Position numbers and translations under genes: made by a program
Shown: piece after piece, positions 8,461 to 18,101 of the stretch
How positions within the stretch are numbered: position 1 is the first letter of the stretch
Layout: every line of letters starts with the position of its first letter
The notes under the pieces: model-generated
What the model saw: the letters and a program-made list of their open reading frames with translations, nothing else
Databases searched by the model: none
Told to the model about the DNA's origin: nothing
Assembly (NCBI GenBank): GCA_031549725.1
Contig: JAVBPH010000012.1
Span: forward strand, 109,414 to 173,413
DNA: 64,000 nt
Direction of reading: 5' to 3'
From: UBA937 sp031549725
GTDB taxonomy: Bacteria > Spirochaetota > Spirochaetia > Treponematales > Breznakiellaceae

Positions 8461-9633
8461 ATGCTGGATGTTTTTATGAATACCTACCACCGGCTGCCGG
8501 TGGTACTTACCAAAGGCCAGGGAGCCTGGGTTGAAGATGTGAACGGGAAAAAGTATCTGGATTTTACCTCGGGAATTGCGGTGAACTGCCTGGGCCATAA
8601 CCATCCCCAACTGGTCAAAGCCGTATCGGACCAGGCGGCAAAAATCATGCATACCTCCAATTATTTTCAGAGTGATGTGACCCTCCGTTTTGCGGAAGCC
8701 CTGGTAAAAATGTGTGCCGGGGCGGGACTTAAAAAAGTATTCCTGGGAAACTCCGGTGCTGAGGCCAACGAGGGGGCATGCAAAATTGCCAGGAAGTATT
8801 CCCTGACAAAATACGGGCCCGGCAGGCACACCATTGTTACCCTAAAGGGAAGTTTCCATGGCAGGACCATCACCACCCTGGCGGCCACCGGGCAGGATAA
8901 ATTCCATAAAGACTTTGGCCCATTTACGGAAGGGTTTGCCTATATTCCTTCCGGCGATATATCTGTGCTGGATGAGGCGTTGGACAAAAACAAGGTCTGC
9001 GCCCTGCTGATGGAACCCGTCCAGGGGGAAAGCGGCATCAAACCCCAGACAAAGGAATTTATGAGGGCCGCGGCAAAACTCTGCGCTGAACGGGATATCC
9101 TTTTGATGCTGGATGAAATCCAATCCGGCGTGGGAAGGACCGGAACTTTCCTGGCCTGTGAAAGTTATGGAATAAAACCTGATGTGGTAAGTATTGCCAA
9201 GGGACTTTCCGGGGGTATTCCCGTGGGAGCCGTTCTGGCCGGGGAAAAGGCCCAGGATGTTTTTACCCTGGGAGATCATGGTACCACCTTCGGGGGAAAT
9301 CCTATGGCCGCCGCCGCGGGCCTGGCGGTTCTTTCTGTTCTGGAAAGTCCCGGTTTTATGGAAGGGAACCGGGAAAAGGGAACATACATGATGGAAAAAA
9401 TCCGGTCATGGAAACACCCGGCGGTGGAAGAAATCCGGGGTATGGGTTTGATGATTGGCGTCGATGTTAACACCGATGCCTGGCCGGTACTGGAATCAGC
9501 CCTTTCAAAGGGCCTGCTTCTTCTTTCCGCGGGGCCAAAAACACTGCGGTTTCTGCCGCCCTATATTATATCGAAGGAAGAAATTGACCAGGGCTTGGAT
9601 ATTCTGGAAAAAGTTTTAAATGAGAAAAAATAG
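8461..9633 (+). CDS. argD: Acetylornithine aminotransferase
   Basis: PLP-dependent class III aminotransferase that makes N-acetylornithine from the semialdehyde and glutamate, and can also act on succinyldiaminopimelate in lysine synthesis. 390 residues. Motifs include GNSGAEANEGA (97-107, phosphate binding), FHGRT (132-136), LMLDEIQSGVGRTG (215-228) and the Schiff-base lysine Lys247 in SIAKGLSGG. It ends the argCJBD run; the 43-bp gap before it has a modest ribosome site (AAGGAACAG). A large hairpin follows at 9723-9762. Confidence 0.95.
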   Translation: MLDVFMNTYHRLPVVLTKGQGAWVEDVNGKKYLDFTSGIAVNCLGHNHPQLVKAVSDQAAKIMHTSNYFQSDVTLRFAEALVKMCAGAGLKKVFLGNSGAEANEGACKIARKYSLTKYGPGRHTIVTLKGSFHGRTITTLAATGQDKFHKDFGPFTEGFAYIPSGDISVLDEALDKNKVCALLMEPVQGESGIKPQTKEFMRAAAKLCAERDILLMLDEIQSGVGRTGTFLACESYGIKPDVVSIAKGLSGGIPVGAVLAGEKAQDVFTLGDHGTTFGGNPMAAAAGLAVLSVLESPGFMEGNREKGTYMMEKIRSWKHPAVEEIRGMGLMIGVDVNTDAWPVLESALSKGLLLLSAGPKTLRFLPPYIISKEEIDQGLDILEKVLNEKK

Positions 9634-9722
9634 CTGTCCCCGGATGTTGGCGGATAACCATGAATAGTAATGGTGAATCAAATCCTTATACATGGGTATC
9701 TGTTTCCCTCCGAGGTTTTTAT

Positions 9723-9762
9723 GGGCACCTCTAAAAACTTGGTTGGGTTTTTAGAGGTGCCC
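9723..9762. repeat. 16-bp perfect stem hairpin between argD and argG
   Basis: GGGCACCTCTAAAAAC (9723-9738) and its exact complement (9747-9762) enclose an 8-nt loop. No T-run follows directly, so termination is uncertain. The CTAAAAAC/GTTTTTAG stem core is shared with the leader hairpin 65 bp downstream, suggesting the same repeat family. Confidence 0.6.
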
Positions 9763-9764
9763 CC

Positions 9765-9869
9765 GGAGAATTTTTTATTTCTTTATCTTATAACGAAATA
9801 AAAAAGTTTCTCCATCATACATCTAAGGAAAACTTCTAATAACTGAAGTTTTTAGAAGTTCCCTTATGA
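9765..9869 (-). repeat. Two-hairpin repeat with CCTTAGATGTA core, argG leader copy
   Basis: About 105 bp, some 90 percent identical by eye to 39095-39198. A first hairpin (GGAGAA...TTCTCC) is joined by a linker carrying TACATCTAAGG (9818-9828, the reverse complement of CCTTAGATGTA) to a second hairpin (9827-9863) ending GTTCCCTTATGA. It lies 30 bp upstream of argG and would be in its leader if transcription starts upstream. Confidence 0.65.
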
Positions 9870-9899
9870 TCTATACCATATTTTATCGAGGAGTTTTAT

Positions 9900-11156
9900 A
9901 TGAAGAAAAGGATTGTCCTGGCCTATTCCGGCGGACTTGATACAACGGTAATTATTCCCTGGTTAAAGGAAAATTATGACTGCGATATTGTAGCGGTCTG
10001 TGTGGATGTGGGCCAGGAAGCCGATTGGAATACCATCAAAAAACGCGCCCTGGATACGGGTGCGGCTTCCTGTTATGTAGCAGACGTCAGGAAGGAATAC
10101 GTGGAGGATTATGTATGGCCCGCCCTGAAGGCCAATGCTTTATATGAAGATAAATATCTCCTGGGGACAGCCACCGCCCGGCCCCTGATTGCCAAGGTGC
10201 TGGTGGAATATGCCCGGAAGGAAAAAGCCGTGGCCATTGCCCATGGCGCCACCGGAAAGGGCAACGACCAGGTCCGGTTTGATCTGGGAATCATGGCCTT
10301 TGCTCCGGATCTGGAAATTATCGCCCCCTGGCGGACCTGGGATATCAAATCCCGGGAAGAGGAAATTGAATACCTGGAAAAACGGAACATCCCGGTTCCC
10401 ATGAAAAAAAGTGATTCCTACAGCCGGGATGACAATCTCTGGCATATCAGCCATGAAGGTCTTGAACTGGAGGACCCGGCCAACGAACCATCCCTGGACA
10501 GGATGCTGAAGATGACCGTACCTCCTGAAAAAGCGCCGGATAAAGCCGAATATGTGGAGGTGGAATTTAAAGCGGGTATTCCCACAGCGGTGAACGGCGA
10601 AAAACTGGACGGTGTTGCCCTGATCAAAAAGTTAAATACCATCGGCGGAGCTAATGGTGTTGGTCTGGTGGACCTGGTGGAAAACCGGGTGGTGGGTATG
10701 AAAAGCCGGGGGGTCTATGAAACTCCCGGCGGAAGTATCCTTTACTACGCCCACCAGGAACTGGAACACCTCTGCCTGGACAGGGAGACCTATTCCTTTA
10801 AACAGATCGTCGGCCAGAAAATGGCCGAGGTTATTTACGGCGGCCGCTGGTTCACCCCATTGAGGGAAGCCCTGGAGTCCTTTGTGGACAGTACCCAAAA
10901 AACCGTCACCGGAAAGGTAAAGCTCAAGCTTTACAAGGGAAACATCAGCGCCGCGGGAACCACATCCCCCTATTCCCTTTACAATGCCAGCATCGCCAGT
11001 TTTGCCACGGGGGAACTGTACAATCATTTTGATGCCAAGGGATTCATCCGGCTTTACGGCCTGCCCGTGCTGGTCCGGTCCCTGATGGAACAGGGATTCG
11101 TCAAGGGAGAATCCAAAATTGAGGGCGATGCAAAATCCGCCGGGGTGGCCGGCTGA
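9900..11156 (+). CDS. argG: Argininosuccinate synthase
   Basis: ATP-dependent condensation of citrulline with aspartate. 418 residues, about 15 longer than usual because of the C-terminal tail. The ATP pyrophosphatase P-loop is AYSGGLDTT (residues 8-16), and the citrulline/ATP segment GATGKGNDQVRF lies near residue 118. The start ATG follows CGAGGAG. It forms a two-gene unit with argH; the stop and next start share one base (TGATG). It is separated from argD by 266 bp of repeat DNA and so is probably transcribed separately. argF and carAB, needed to supply citrulline, are not in the window. Confidence 0.97.
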   Translation: MKKRIVLAYSGGLDTTVIIPWLKENYDCDIVAVCVDVGQEADWNTIKKRALDTGAASCYVADVRKEYVEDYVWPALKANALYEDKYLLGTATARPLIAKVLVEYARKEKAVAIAHGATGKGNDQVRFDLGIMAFAPDLEIIAPWRTWDIKSREEEIEYLEKRNIPVPMKKSDSYSRDDNLWHISHEGLELEDPANEPSLDRMLKMTVPPEKAPDKAEYVEVEFKAGIPTAVNGEKLDGVALIKKLNTIGGANGVGLVDLVENRVVGMKSRGVYETPGGSILYYAHQELEHLCLDRETYSFKQIVGQKMAEVIYGGRWFTPLREALESFVDSTQKTVTGKVKLKLYKGNISAAGTTSPYSLYNASIASFATGELYNHFDAKGFIRLYGLPVLVRSLMEQGFVKGESKIEGDAKSAGVAG

Positions 11157-12532
11157 TGGCAAAGGTTTTATGGTCGGGAAGGCTGGAGGAAAAACCCGAA
11201 GCCGGGGCTTTTAAGTTCCAGGCTTCCATTGAAACGGACCGGCGGCTTGCCCAGGATGATATCACCGGTTCCAGGGCGCATATAGCCATGCTGGCAAAAC
11301 AGGGGATCCTCCCTGAAGAAACCGTGTCAAAACTCGATAAGGCCCTGGAAGAAATTGCCGGGGAATTGCTTTCCGGAAAACTAACGGTCGATATGGAAGC
11401 CGAGGACATCCATTCATTTATTGAAGGGGTTCTTACGGAACGGCTGGGCGATATGGGACGGATGGTCCATGCGGGCAGAAGCAGAAACGACCAGGTGGCG
11501 GTGGATTTCAGGCTGTACCTGAAACGGTTTATTCCGGCGCTTTCGGAAGAACTCAAACAGACCGTGGAATGTCTTTTGGACCGGGCGGAGGAACATGCGG
11601 GAAGTATCATGCCCGGTTATACCCATCTGCAGCGGGCCCAGCCGGTTACGCTGGGTCATCATATCACAGCCTGGTGTGCCGGCCTGGTCCGGGACCTGGG
11701 CCGGTTTGGGGATGCATTAAAGCGGCTGGACGAATGTCCCCTGGGAGCCGGCGCCCTGGCGGGATCTTCCCTGCCCCTGGACCGCCAGATGACTTCGGAT
11801 ATCCTGGGATTCCGGGGGCCCACCCTTAACTCCATGGATTCCGTGGCCGACCGGGACTTCGTTTTGGAACTGGCATCATCCTCGGCAATCTGCATGGTGC
11901 ATCTTTCCCGGTTCTGCGAAGACATCGTGATCTGGGCCAGCGAGGAATTCAAATTCATCGATCTGGAAGAATCCTGGAGCACCGGTTCATCGATCATGCC
12001 CCAGAAAAAGAATCCTGATTTTGCGGAACTTATCCGGGGAAAATCCGGCAGGGGAGTGGGGAACCTGGTGACCCTCCTGACACTGCTGAAGGGACTGCCC
12101 TATGCCTATGACAAGGATCTTCAGGAGGACAAGGAAGCCCTCTTTGACAGCCTGGATACGGTTAAGGCCTGTCTTTCCATGTTCCGGGGGATGATGAAGG
12201 GAGCCCGGTTCAATACCGGCAGAATGAGGGCCGCCTGCACCGGAGGTTTCCTGGAAGCCACCGATGCTGCGGAGTATCTGGTGCGCAAAGGGCTCCCCTT
12301 CAGAAGCGCCCACGAAGTTGCAGCCCTGGTGGTCAGGGATTGTGTTGATGCGGGACAGAAAACCATCGGAGAGAGAACCCTGGAACAGCTGCAGGCCAGA
12401 TCCAAATTATTTGAAGCCGATATTTTTGATGCACTAAAACCCGAAGCTTGTGTGGCTGCCAGAAACCTGTCCGGAGGTCCCGCCAGGGAAGAAGTACAGC
12501 GGCAGATCAGCCTGCTGCGGAACAGGATATAG
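11156..12532 (+). CDS. argH: Argininosuccinate lyase
   Basis: Splits argininosuccinate to arginine and fumarate, the last step of the pathway. 458 residues, typical length. The fumarase/aspartase superfamily signature GSSIMPQKKNPD near residue 280 carries the flexible catalytic-serine loop. The first conserved region (HAGRSRNDQVAVDF, near 103) and the second (GYTHLQRAQPVTLGHH, near 145) are intact. The start overlaps the argG stop (TGATG), giving tight translational coupling. No clear terminator follows, and the next gene has its own promoter candidate. Confidence 0.97.
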   Translation: MAKVLWSGRLEEKPEAGAFKFQASIETDRRLAQDDITGSRAHIAMLAKQGILPEETVSKLDKALEEIAGELLSGKLTVDMEAEDIHSFIEGVLTERLGDMGRMVHAGRSRNDQVAVDFRLYLKRFIPALSEELKQTVECLLDRAEEHAGSIMPGYTHLQRAQPVTLGHHITAWCAGLVRDLGRFGDALKRLDECPLGAGALAGSSLPLDRQMTSDILGFRGPTLNSMDSVADRDFVLELASSSAICMVHLSRFCEDIVIWASEEFKFIDLEESWSTGSSIMPQKKNPDFAELIRGKSGRGVGNLVTLLTLLKGLPYAYDKDLQEDKEALFDSLDTVKACLSMFRGMMKGARFNTGRMRAACTGGFLEATDAAEYLVRKGLPFRSAHEVAALVVRDCVDAGQKTIGERTLEQLQARSKLFEADIFDALKPEACVAARNLSGGPAREEVQRQISLLRNRI

Positions 12533-12603
12533 GATATCCTCCGGGCGTTTTCTCCGGCAAGACAATTTTGCATTCCGGGACAAAAGTCGGTAAAAAATTT
12601 AAC

Positions 12604-12632
12604 TTGCATTGATGGTTTTTTGCTGATACTAT
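12604..12632 (+). promoter_or_regulatory. Candidate sigma-70-type promoter of the chemoreceptor gene
   Basis: TTGCAT (12604-12609), a 17-bp spacer, and TACTAT (12627-12632), about 65 bp before the start codon. A match by eye only; a motility sigma factor could be used instead. Confidence 0.35.
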
Positions 12633-12696
12633 ATTTTCTGGAATTTATTTTAGTTTGGATTAATAATTAATAATAAACCTATGCCGGAGTTTGCCC

Positions 12697-14556
12697 ATGA
12701 AAAAGACAGTCATATTAAGAATCTATGTATTTATTGGTGTTTTGGTTTCAGTCGCTTTAACCACAATAATCTTTCTGCGGTTCGGTATCACCCGTGAAAT
12801 GAGTCCTGTTCTCTGGGTACGCCTGCTGGTTCCAGGGGTGGTTTTTATTGCGGCAGGAAATATTCTTTTGGGCCGTTTTTCCAGATTTTTTGAAGAAGAA
12901 AATTTTAAAACCACCGGGGAAGCATATAAGGAAGCCCTCACTGTTATAGGAGCTGCCCCCATAAAGGTGATGTTCTATTTTCTGTTTCTGCAATTGATTT
13001 ACATGGTAATTTTATTTGTCCAGACAAGTGCCCTTGGAACCACGGCGTATCTTATTTTGCCGCTTTGTACGGTTACCCTGGCGGTGGCCATGCTGGTGGC
13101 AAGCCTTATTTATATCCTCTGTGATGGTCTTGTTTCAAAGGCGCTTATCACCTGTAACCTCTTCGACTATCCCGTGGACCTGCGGTCCCGGCGTCAAAGT
13201 ACAAAATCATTTATCTGTCCCCTGGCGATCAGTCTTACCACTATTCTTTTTGGTTTTTCCGTTCCCTTCCTCATAATAGCCCAGGCAGGCGGGACTATTG
13301 AATCCCTTACCGGAAATGATTGGATGATGATTGTGGTGGTACTGCTGCTGTTTTTTGCGTTTGGTCAGATTCTGGGATTTACCTTAAAAAATAATACCTC
13401 CATGATTTATGATAATCTGCTTAAGCAACTGGAAGTCCTTTCTTCGGCCCAGAAGGATTTGACCAAACGGGTATCGATTTGTTCAGTGGATGAGATAGCA
13501 ACCATGACGGGGCTGGTAAACAGTTTCTGCGAAAATCTTCAGGTCGGTATGAGGGACTTAAAGGATGGGCAGAGCGCCCTGTCAAGTTCAGGGGATGATC
13601 TGGAGGACAGTTCCCAGGGAATGACCAATTCACTTCAGGGTATAAAGGGAAAAACCGATCTGGTCCGGGATAAAACCCAGCGCCAGATGGATTCGGTGGC
13701 GACTTCCAGCAGTGCGGTCCAGCAGATCGCAAAAAACATTGAATCCCTGGACAGGATGATCGGGAATCAGGCTGCCAGTGTAACCGAAGCATCCGCCGCC
13801 GTGGAGGAAATGGTCGGGAATATCAGTTCCATATCCAGCGCGGTGGGTAAGATGGCGGGTCAATTTTCCACCCTGAAAGCCTCTTCCCAGGAAGGGCTGG
13901 CGGTTCAGCTGGAAAACGGAAAACGGGTCACCGAAATTGCCGACCGTTCAAAAACTTTGCAGGAAGCCAACAAGATCATTGCGGCAATTGCAGCCCAGAC
14001 AAACCTGCTGGCCATGAATGCCGCTATTGAAGCCGCCCACGCCGGTGAAGCCGGCCGGGGATTTTCCGTGGTGGCCGATGAAATCCGCCGCCTGGCTGAA
14101 AATTCCGCCCATGAATCCAGTGCGATTAATACGGAATTAAAGGAAGTTGGGAAAACCATAGATTTTATTGTCAGCGGTTCCAGGGCTTCGGAAAAAGCCT
14201 TCAGTGAAGTGGCCGTCAGGATCACCGAAGCTGAACCTCTGGTAATGGAAGTTCAAAATGCCATGACCGAGCAGATGGAAGGGGCAAATCAGGTTCTGGA
14301 GGCCCTCCGGGCAATGAATGATATCACTTCCCAGGTTAGGGACGGATCCCATGAAATGAGCGAAGGGAATACCACGGTGGTCCGGGAAATGGACCAGCTC
14401 CAAAAATCAGCCATGGATATGTCATCTAGTATGGATGAGATGGTTCAGGGAATAGAGTCCCTGAATACGGAAGCCCAGAAAGTTTCAGGGCTGGCGGAAT
14501 CCTCAAAAAGCACCATTGCCCGTATGAATAAAACCGTCGGAGGGTTTACGGTTTAA
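12697..14556 (+). CDS. Methyl-accepting chemotaxis protein with multi-span membrane sensor
   Basis: 619 residues from the ATG at 12697; a TTG two codons upstream is less likely given the CGGAG spacing. The N-terminal about 235 residues contain roughly six hydrophobic segments and no large periplasmic domain, so sensing is probably within the membrane or indirect. A HAMP-like linker follows (SSAQKDLTKRVSI). The cytoplasmic signalling hairpin tip is intact near residues 428-460 (QTNLLAMNAAIEAAHAGEAGRGF), where CheA and CheW bind. Glu/Gln-rich flanks are potential methylation sites, with no CheR-docking pentapeptide at the C-terminus. It is a single-gene unit; the ligand is unknown. Confidence 0.92.
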   Translation: MKKTVILRIYVFIGVLVSVALTTIIFLRFGITREMSPVLWVRLLVPGVVFIAAGNILLGRFSRFFEEENFKTTGEAYKEALTVIGAAPIKVMFYFLFLQLIYMVILFVQTSALGTTAYLILPLCTVTLAVAMLVASLIYILCDGLVSKALITCNLFDYPVDLRSRRQSTKSFICPLAISLTTILFGFSVPFLIIAQAGGTIESLTGNDWMMIVVVLLLFFAFGQILGFTLKNNTSMIYDNLLKQLEVLSSAQKDLTKRVSICSVDEIATMTGLVNSFCENLQVGMRDLKDGQSALSSSGDDLEDSSQGMTNSLQGIKGKTDLVRDKTQRQMDSVATSSSAVQQIAKNIESLDRMIGNQAASVTEASAAVEEMVGNISSISSAVGKMAGQFSTLKASSQEGLAVQLENGKRVTEIADRSKTLQEANKIIAAIAAQTNLLAMNAAIEAAHAGEAGRGFSVVADEIRRLAENSAHESSAINTELKEVGKTIDFIVSGSRASEKAFSEVAVRITEAEPLVMEVQNAMTEQMEGANQVLEALRAMNDITSQVRDGSHEMSEGNTTVVREMDQLQKSAMDMSSSMDEMVQGIESLNTEAQKVSGLAESSKSTIARMNKTVGGFTV

Positions 14557-14961
14557 TAAAAGCTTATTTAATTCCATGTATGACCGGAAGCAGCCATGTC
14601 AAATGTGGCTGCTCCCGGATTGTATATTTGAGTGTTTGGAAATTTCAATTTCCAAAAAACTACCGCAAAAAATGCACTTTTACAGCATCAAGTCTATTGT
14701 CTTTTTACACTGTTTGATATGAACCATTTTAACATGGATCCTCAACATGACACTGGTATACCTAATCAAATTTATTTTGAGAGGTCTGGGGACTTACAGC
14801 GGGGAAATAGAAAATCTGCTAAAGAAATACCCCGACCCTGGGGAAGGGGCTGACGGAATCCTGGACTTCAATGAAAGTCAAATCCGGAAAATGGTCTTAC
14901 CCAAATACGATGTAGTGTCCCATCTCCGGGTCCCCATAAAGTTGGACCGGGTTGCCCATCA
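14557..14961. other. Intergenic region with two hairpins and an unassigned short ORF
   Basis: AGCAGCCA/TGGCTGCT (14589-14596 and 14606-14613) and TTTGGAAA/TTTCCAAA (14635-14642 and 14649-14656) are stem-loops after the chemoreceptor gene. Neither has a clean T-run, but either could end its transcript. A plus-strand ORF of 74 codons (14747-14971) runs into the 3' end of the IclR gene. It has no recognisable family and a weak start, and may be a gene remnant. Confidence 0.4.
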
Positions 14962-15747
14962 TCATCCCTGAAAACCCATAAGCTCTGAAAGCTGTGTGGA
15001 AACGGACAACAGCTCCGGAAGATTATCTTCAATTTTTTTTAGGGTCATCCGGGCTGCCGGACCGGTGACACTCAGGCCTGCAATGATATTGCCTGAATAG
15101 TTCCAGATAGGGATCGCCACGCAGCGCATTCCTATTTCACATTCCTCATTGTCGATGGAGTACTTTTGGGCGCGTATTTTTTCGAGCTCCTTTTTCAGGT
15201 CCTCCAGGGTGGAAATGGTGTTTTCTGTCGGCCTGATGCTGCTCTTGGAACGCCAGTATTCGTTGAGGAGTTCGTCGTTGTAGCCGCAAAGGAGGAGTTT
15301 CCCCGAACCGGTGCAGTGCATCGGCGCCCGTTTACCCACGAAGGTAAAGGATTTCAGCATATGATCCGGTCCATCATGGGTTGCAATGTACACCACCCAC
15401 ATATCCTGGTCTATGGAAAGACACGCCGCTTCCTTAAACACATTAGACAGCTGCTTTAAAAACGGTTTTGCGTAATGCACAATCGTATTACTGGAAAGAA
15501 GTTTTTGGGACAGGGTACAGATCTTCATGGTGAGGAAGTACTGCCGGGTGTCTTCATTCTGCCTGACATACCCGTTTTTTTCCAGGGATTTTAAAAAACG
15601 GGATGCGGTGCTATTATGTATTTTAAGGTCCTCGGAAAGCGTTTGAAGCCTGACGGGTTCGGCGGTGTTGGCCAGGTATTCAAGAATGGACAGGACCTTA
15701 TCCGTTGAAAAGTTTAACTGGGGTGTTGTTCTGTTTTGTGCACTCAT
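14962..15747 (-). CDS. IclR-family transcriptional regulator
   Basis: 261 residues from the ATG at 15745-15747; the longer start at 15783 lacks a ribosome site. The N-terminal winged helix-turn-helix spans about residues 12-70 (VLSILEYLANTAEPVRLQTLSEDL, then STASRFLKSLEKNGYV as recognition helix and wing). The C-terminal IclR effector domain (about 85-255) includes the conserved CTGSGKLLL and EECEIGMRCVAIPIW segments that form the small-molecule pocket. It is transcribed divergently from the Liv-type importer. Tandem palindromes in front of three nearby operons are the obvious candidate binding sites. Members of this family usually respond to the pathway substrate or an intermediate, often aromatic or short organic acids. 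Whether it activates or represses cannot be told. Confidence 0.9.
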   Translation of the reverse strand: MSAQNRTTPQLNFSTDKVLSILEYLANTAEPVRLQTLSEDLKIHNSTASRFLKSLEKNGYVRQNEDTRQYFLTMKICTLSQKLLSSNTIVHYAKPFLKQLSNVFKEAACLSIDQDMWVVYIATHDGPDHMLKSFTFVGKRAPMHCTGSGKLLLCGYNDELLNEYWRSKSSIRPTENTISTLEDLKKELEKIRAQKYSIDNEECEIGMRCVAIPIWNYSGNIIAGLSVTGPAARMTLKKIEDNLPELLSVSTQLSELMGFQG

Positions 15748-15818
15748 GGCCTGATTATATCCACAGCTCTTGAAATAAATCAATATTCAAAATGCTATTT
15801 TAAAAAATAAAGTTTTTC

Positions 15819-15886
15819 TTGACAAAATTAAAATTCCACGGGTATAATAATTTTGGTATTCATAATTGTATTTTGAATATCAAAAT
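15819..15886 (+). promoter_or_regulatory. Promoter and tandem operator of the Liv-type transporter operon
   Basis: TTGACA (15819-15824), an 18-bp spacer and a perfect TATAAT (15843-15848). Immediately downstream are two 17-bp palindromes: ATTTTGG-TAT-TCATAAT (15850-15866) and ATTTTGA-ATA-TCAAAAT (15870-15886), 20 bp apart centre to centre. The same layout occurs at 20815 and 28737. The position overlapping the transcription start suggests repression. Confidence 0.75.
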
Positions 15887-15915
15887 TAACGACTGTCAAG
15901 AAAAGGAGGAATCAA

Positions 15916-17145
15916 ATGATTCGCAAAGTATTAATGTTAGCTTTCATAACTGTCTTTGCAACTATGGGACTCCATGTATACGCCGCCGGAGAAAAAGAAG
16001 GAGAAGATGGCGTAACAAAAGACACTATCTTAATTGGGGCGTATGGTCCCTTAACAGGTAGTCAGGCATTTATAGGTCTGGGAACAAAAGCAGGTATGGA
16101 ACTTGCCGTCCAGGAGATAAATGAAGCCGGCGGCATTCATGGCCGCAAACTTAAAGTCCTCCATGAGGATGACGGATATTTACCTGCCCGGGCACTGGTT
16201 ACGGTTAAAAAATACATAGAACGGGACAAGGTATTCATGATCTATGGTATATCCGGCAGCAACGCTTCAATTGGTACCCTGGATTATGTGAAGGATCTGA
16301 AAGTACCAAATTACTTTTCGATTGCTTCAGCACCGCCGATAACCCATCCATACAACCGGTATTTATTCCGCGGCGCCACAGGTGAATCTGCCCGTTATGG
16401 TGAGTTATATTCCGAGTTTCTTTATGACCATCTTAAAGCCAGAAAGATAGCCTTCTTCCGGGGTAATGATGAAAATGCCAGGAATGAATCAGAAAACGTT
16501 ATAAGCTTTCTGAAGAAGTGGTTTAATCTTGACCCGCTAATCCGGGAGGAATTTAAAATGGGCGATAAGGATTTTACCGCCCAGCTTCTCCGGATAAGGC
16601 AAGCCGGACCTGATGTCGTTGCCATATCCGGTGGTCTTACTGAAGTGGCTATTATAATCCGTCAGGCCCGGGAACTTGGCTTGCAGATGCCCCTTTTCAT
16701 TGGAACATCAGCCATTGACCCCGCCATTATTACTACCGGTGGTCAGGCAGCGGAGGGAGTGATAGGACCCTGGTCATTCCCGCATTTCCCGGATTCGGAC
16801 CATCCGGATATTGTTAAATTCCGTACAGCCTGGCAAAAACTAAACCCGAATGCGCCCCCCGGACGTCCATCATATTTTGATATGTGCGCATATGGTGACA
16901 TGTATGTCATCGCCGAGGGACTAAGGCGTGCAGGACCTGATCTCACCCGGGAAAAGTTTATTGATGCCCTGGAGACGCTGGTAAATTACCGGGTCAGTGA
17001 GGTAGCAACGCCACGTACTTTTACCAATTGGCATCATATTGGTAATAACACACTGGTAATGCATATTGTTCAAAATCAACGCTGGGTTCCAATAGATTGG
17101 CAGCCAAAACATGAGAGTGAAATCTATAACGATTTAAAAAAATAA
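15916..17145 (+). CDS. ABC transporter substrate-binding protein, Leu/Ile/Val-binding family
   Basis: 409 residues with a signal peptide (cleavage near VYAAGEKEG). The mature protein is a type I periplasmic binding fold: it begins ILIGAYGPLTGSQAFIGLG, contains GRKLKVLHEDD, and has the central AISGGLTEVAIIIRQAREL and the later FPDSDHPDIVKF segments. Relatives bind branched-chain amino acids, amides, urea or aromatic acids such as benzoate and hydroxybenzoate, so the name does not fix the ligand. AGGAGG lies 6 bp before the start. First gene of a five-gene importer operon and directly behind the IclR-type operator. Confidence 0.92.
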   Translation: MIRKVLMLAFITVFATMGLHVYAAGEKEGEDGVTKDTILIGAYGPLTGSQAFIGLGTKAGMELAVQEINEAGGIHGRKLKVLHEDDGYLPARALVTVKKYIERDKVFMIYGISGSNASIGTLDYVKDLKVPNYFSIASAPPITHPYNRYLFRGATGESARYGELYSEFLYDHLKARKIAFFRGNDENARNESENVISFLKKWFNLDPLIREEFKMGDKDFTAQLLRIRQAGPDVVAISGGLTEVAIIIRQARELGLQMPLFIGTSAIDPAIITTGGQAAEGVIGPWSFPHFPDSDHPDIVKFRTAWQKLNPNAPPGRPSYFDMCAYGDMYVIAEGLRRAGPDLTREKFIDALETLVNYRVSEVATPRTFTNWHHIGNNTLVMHIVQNQRWVPIDWQPKHESEIYNDLKK

Positions 17146-17216
17146 TATGAATTCAGCAGGGACTTGTCCCTGCTGTTCTATGCTATTTCAGCCATGAGCA
17201 AAGAGGAGATAGAACA

Positions 17217-18101
17217 ATGACCGTTGACCCTCTGCATTTTCTGCAGGTTTTTATAGCTGGACTCTCAACAGGAAGTACCTATTCATTAGCTGCCTTAGGA
17301 CTTATGTTAGTTTACCGCGGAACCCGGGTTCTTAATTTTGGACATGGTGATTTTGTGACATGCGGAGCATACATAGGTCTTTTCTTTATGATGTTTTTTA
17401 AATTTTCATATTGGGGTATATTTATTGCAAGCCTCATCACCATGACTCTTCTTGGTCTGCTGCTGGAACGGGTGTTGATCAGGCCTCTTATACGTGCACC
17501 GGATTTCACCATAGTTATCTCAACCCTTGCTATTGGCTTACTGGTAAAAAATACCCTCCGGCTTGTTTATCCTGAAGTTATGGCTGCGCTCCCATCACCA
17601 TTCTCCCGTTCATCAGTTAATATAGGCACACTTTTTATTAACCCTCAATATTTGTGGATTATTCTCTGTGCCCTAATTGCAATGGGTATCCTTGCTTTGT
17701 TCCTTAACAAAACAGTAATGGGAACAGCCATGCGGGCAGTGGCCCAGCATCAGGAGGGCGCCCGGCTTATGGGCATCTCGGTTAATTGGGTATTTGCCGG
17801 AATTTTCGGGATTAGTTTGGGACTTGCCGCTTTGTCGGGGGTTCTCGTTGCACCCCTTGAAGGAGTTCACCCGGAGATGGGCGCCGTATCCATGAAGGCT
17901 TTGGCAGCGGCTGTGCTTGGGGGATTTGGCAGCCTACCCGGAGCAGTTGTCGGCGGTTTACTTTTGGGTGTTCTGGAAGCCATGGGAAGCTATTTTATTG
18001 GGGGTACATTCAGGAATCTAACCGCCTTCGTGCTGCTTATTGTTGTTTTGTCCTTCCGTCCCCAGGGTTTATTGGGACGAAAGGAGGTCCGGCGTGTTTG
18101 A
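17217..18101 (+). CDS. livH: Branched-chain-type ABC transporter permease LivH
   Basis: 294 residues, about eight hydrophobic spans. The family signature is clear: LSTGSTYSLAALGLMLVYRGTRVLNFGHGDF near the N-terminus and ALAAAVLGGFGSLPGAVVGGLLLGVLEA near residue 225, the conserved cytoplasmic loop that contacts the ATPase. It pairs with the permease that overlaps its stop by 8 bp. GAGGAG precedes the ATG. Confidence 0.94.
   Translation: MTVDPLHFLQVFIAGLSTGSTYSLAALGLMLVYRGTRVLNFGHGDFVTCGAYIGLFFMMFFKFSYWGIFIASLITMTLLGLLLERVLIRPLIRAPDFTIVISTLAIGLLVKNTLRLVYPEVMAALPSPFSRSSVNIGTLFINPQYLWIILCALIAMGILALFLNKTVMGTAMRAVAQHQEGARLMGISVNWVFAGIFGISLGLAALSGVLVAPLEGVHPEMGAVSMKALAAAVLGGFGSLPGAVVGGLLLGVLEAMGSYFIGGTFRNLTAFVLLIVVLSFRPQGLLGRKEVRRV

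Noticed and set aside
15850..15886. Regularly spaced palindromes considered as a CRISPR-like repeat
   Set aside because: Only two units per site, spaced by 3 bp and placed at a promoter. The same pair recurs before other operons, as operators do.
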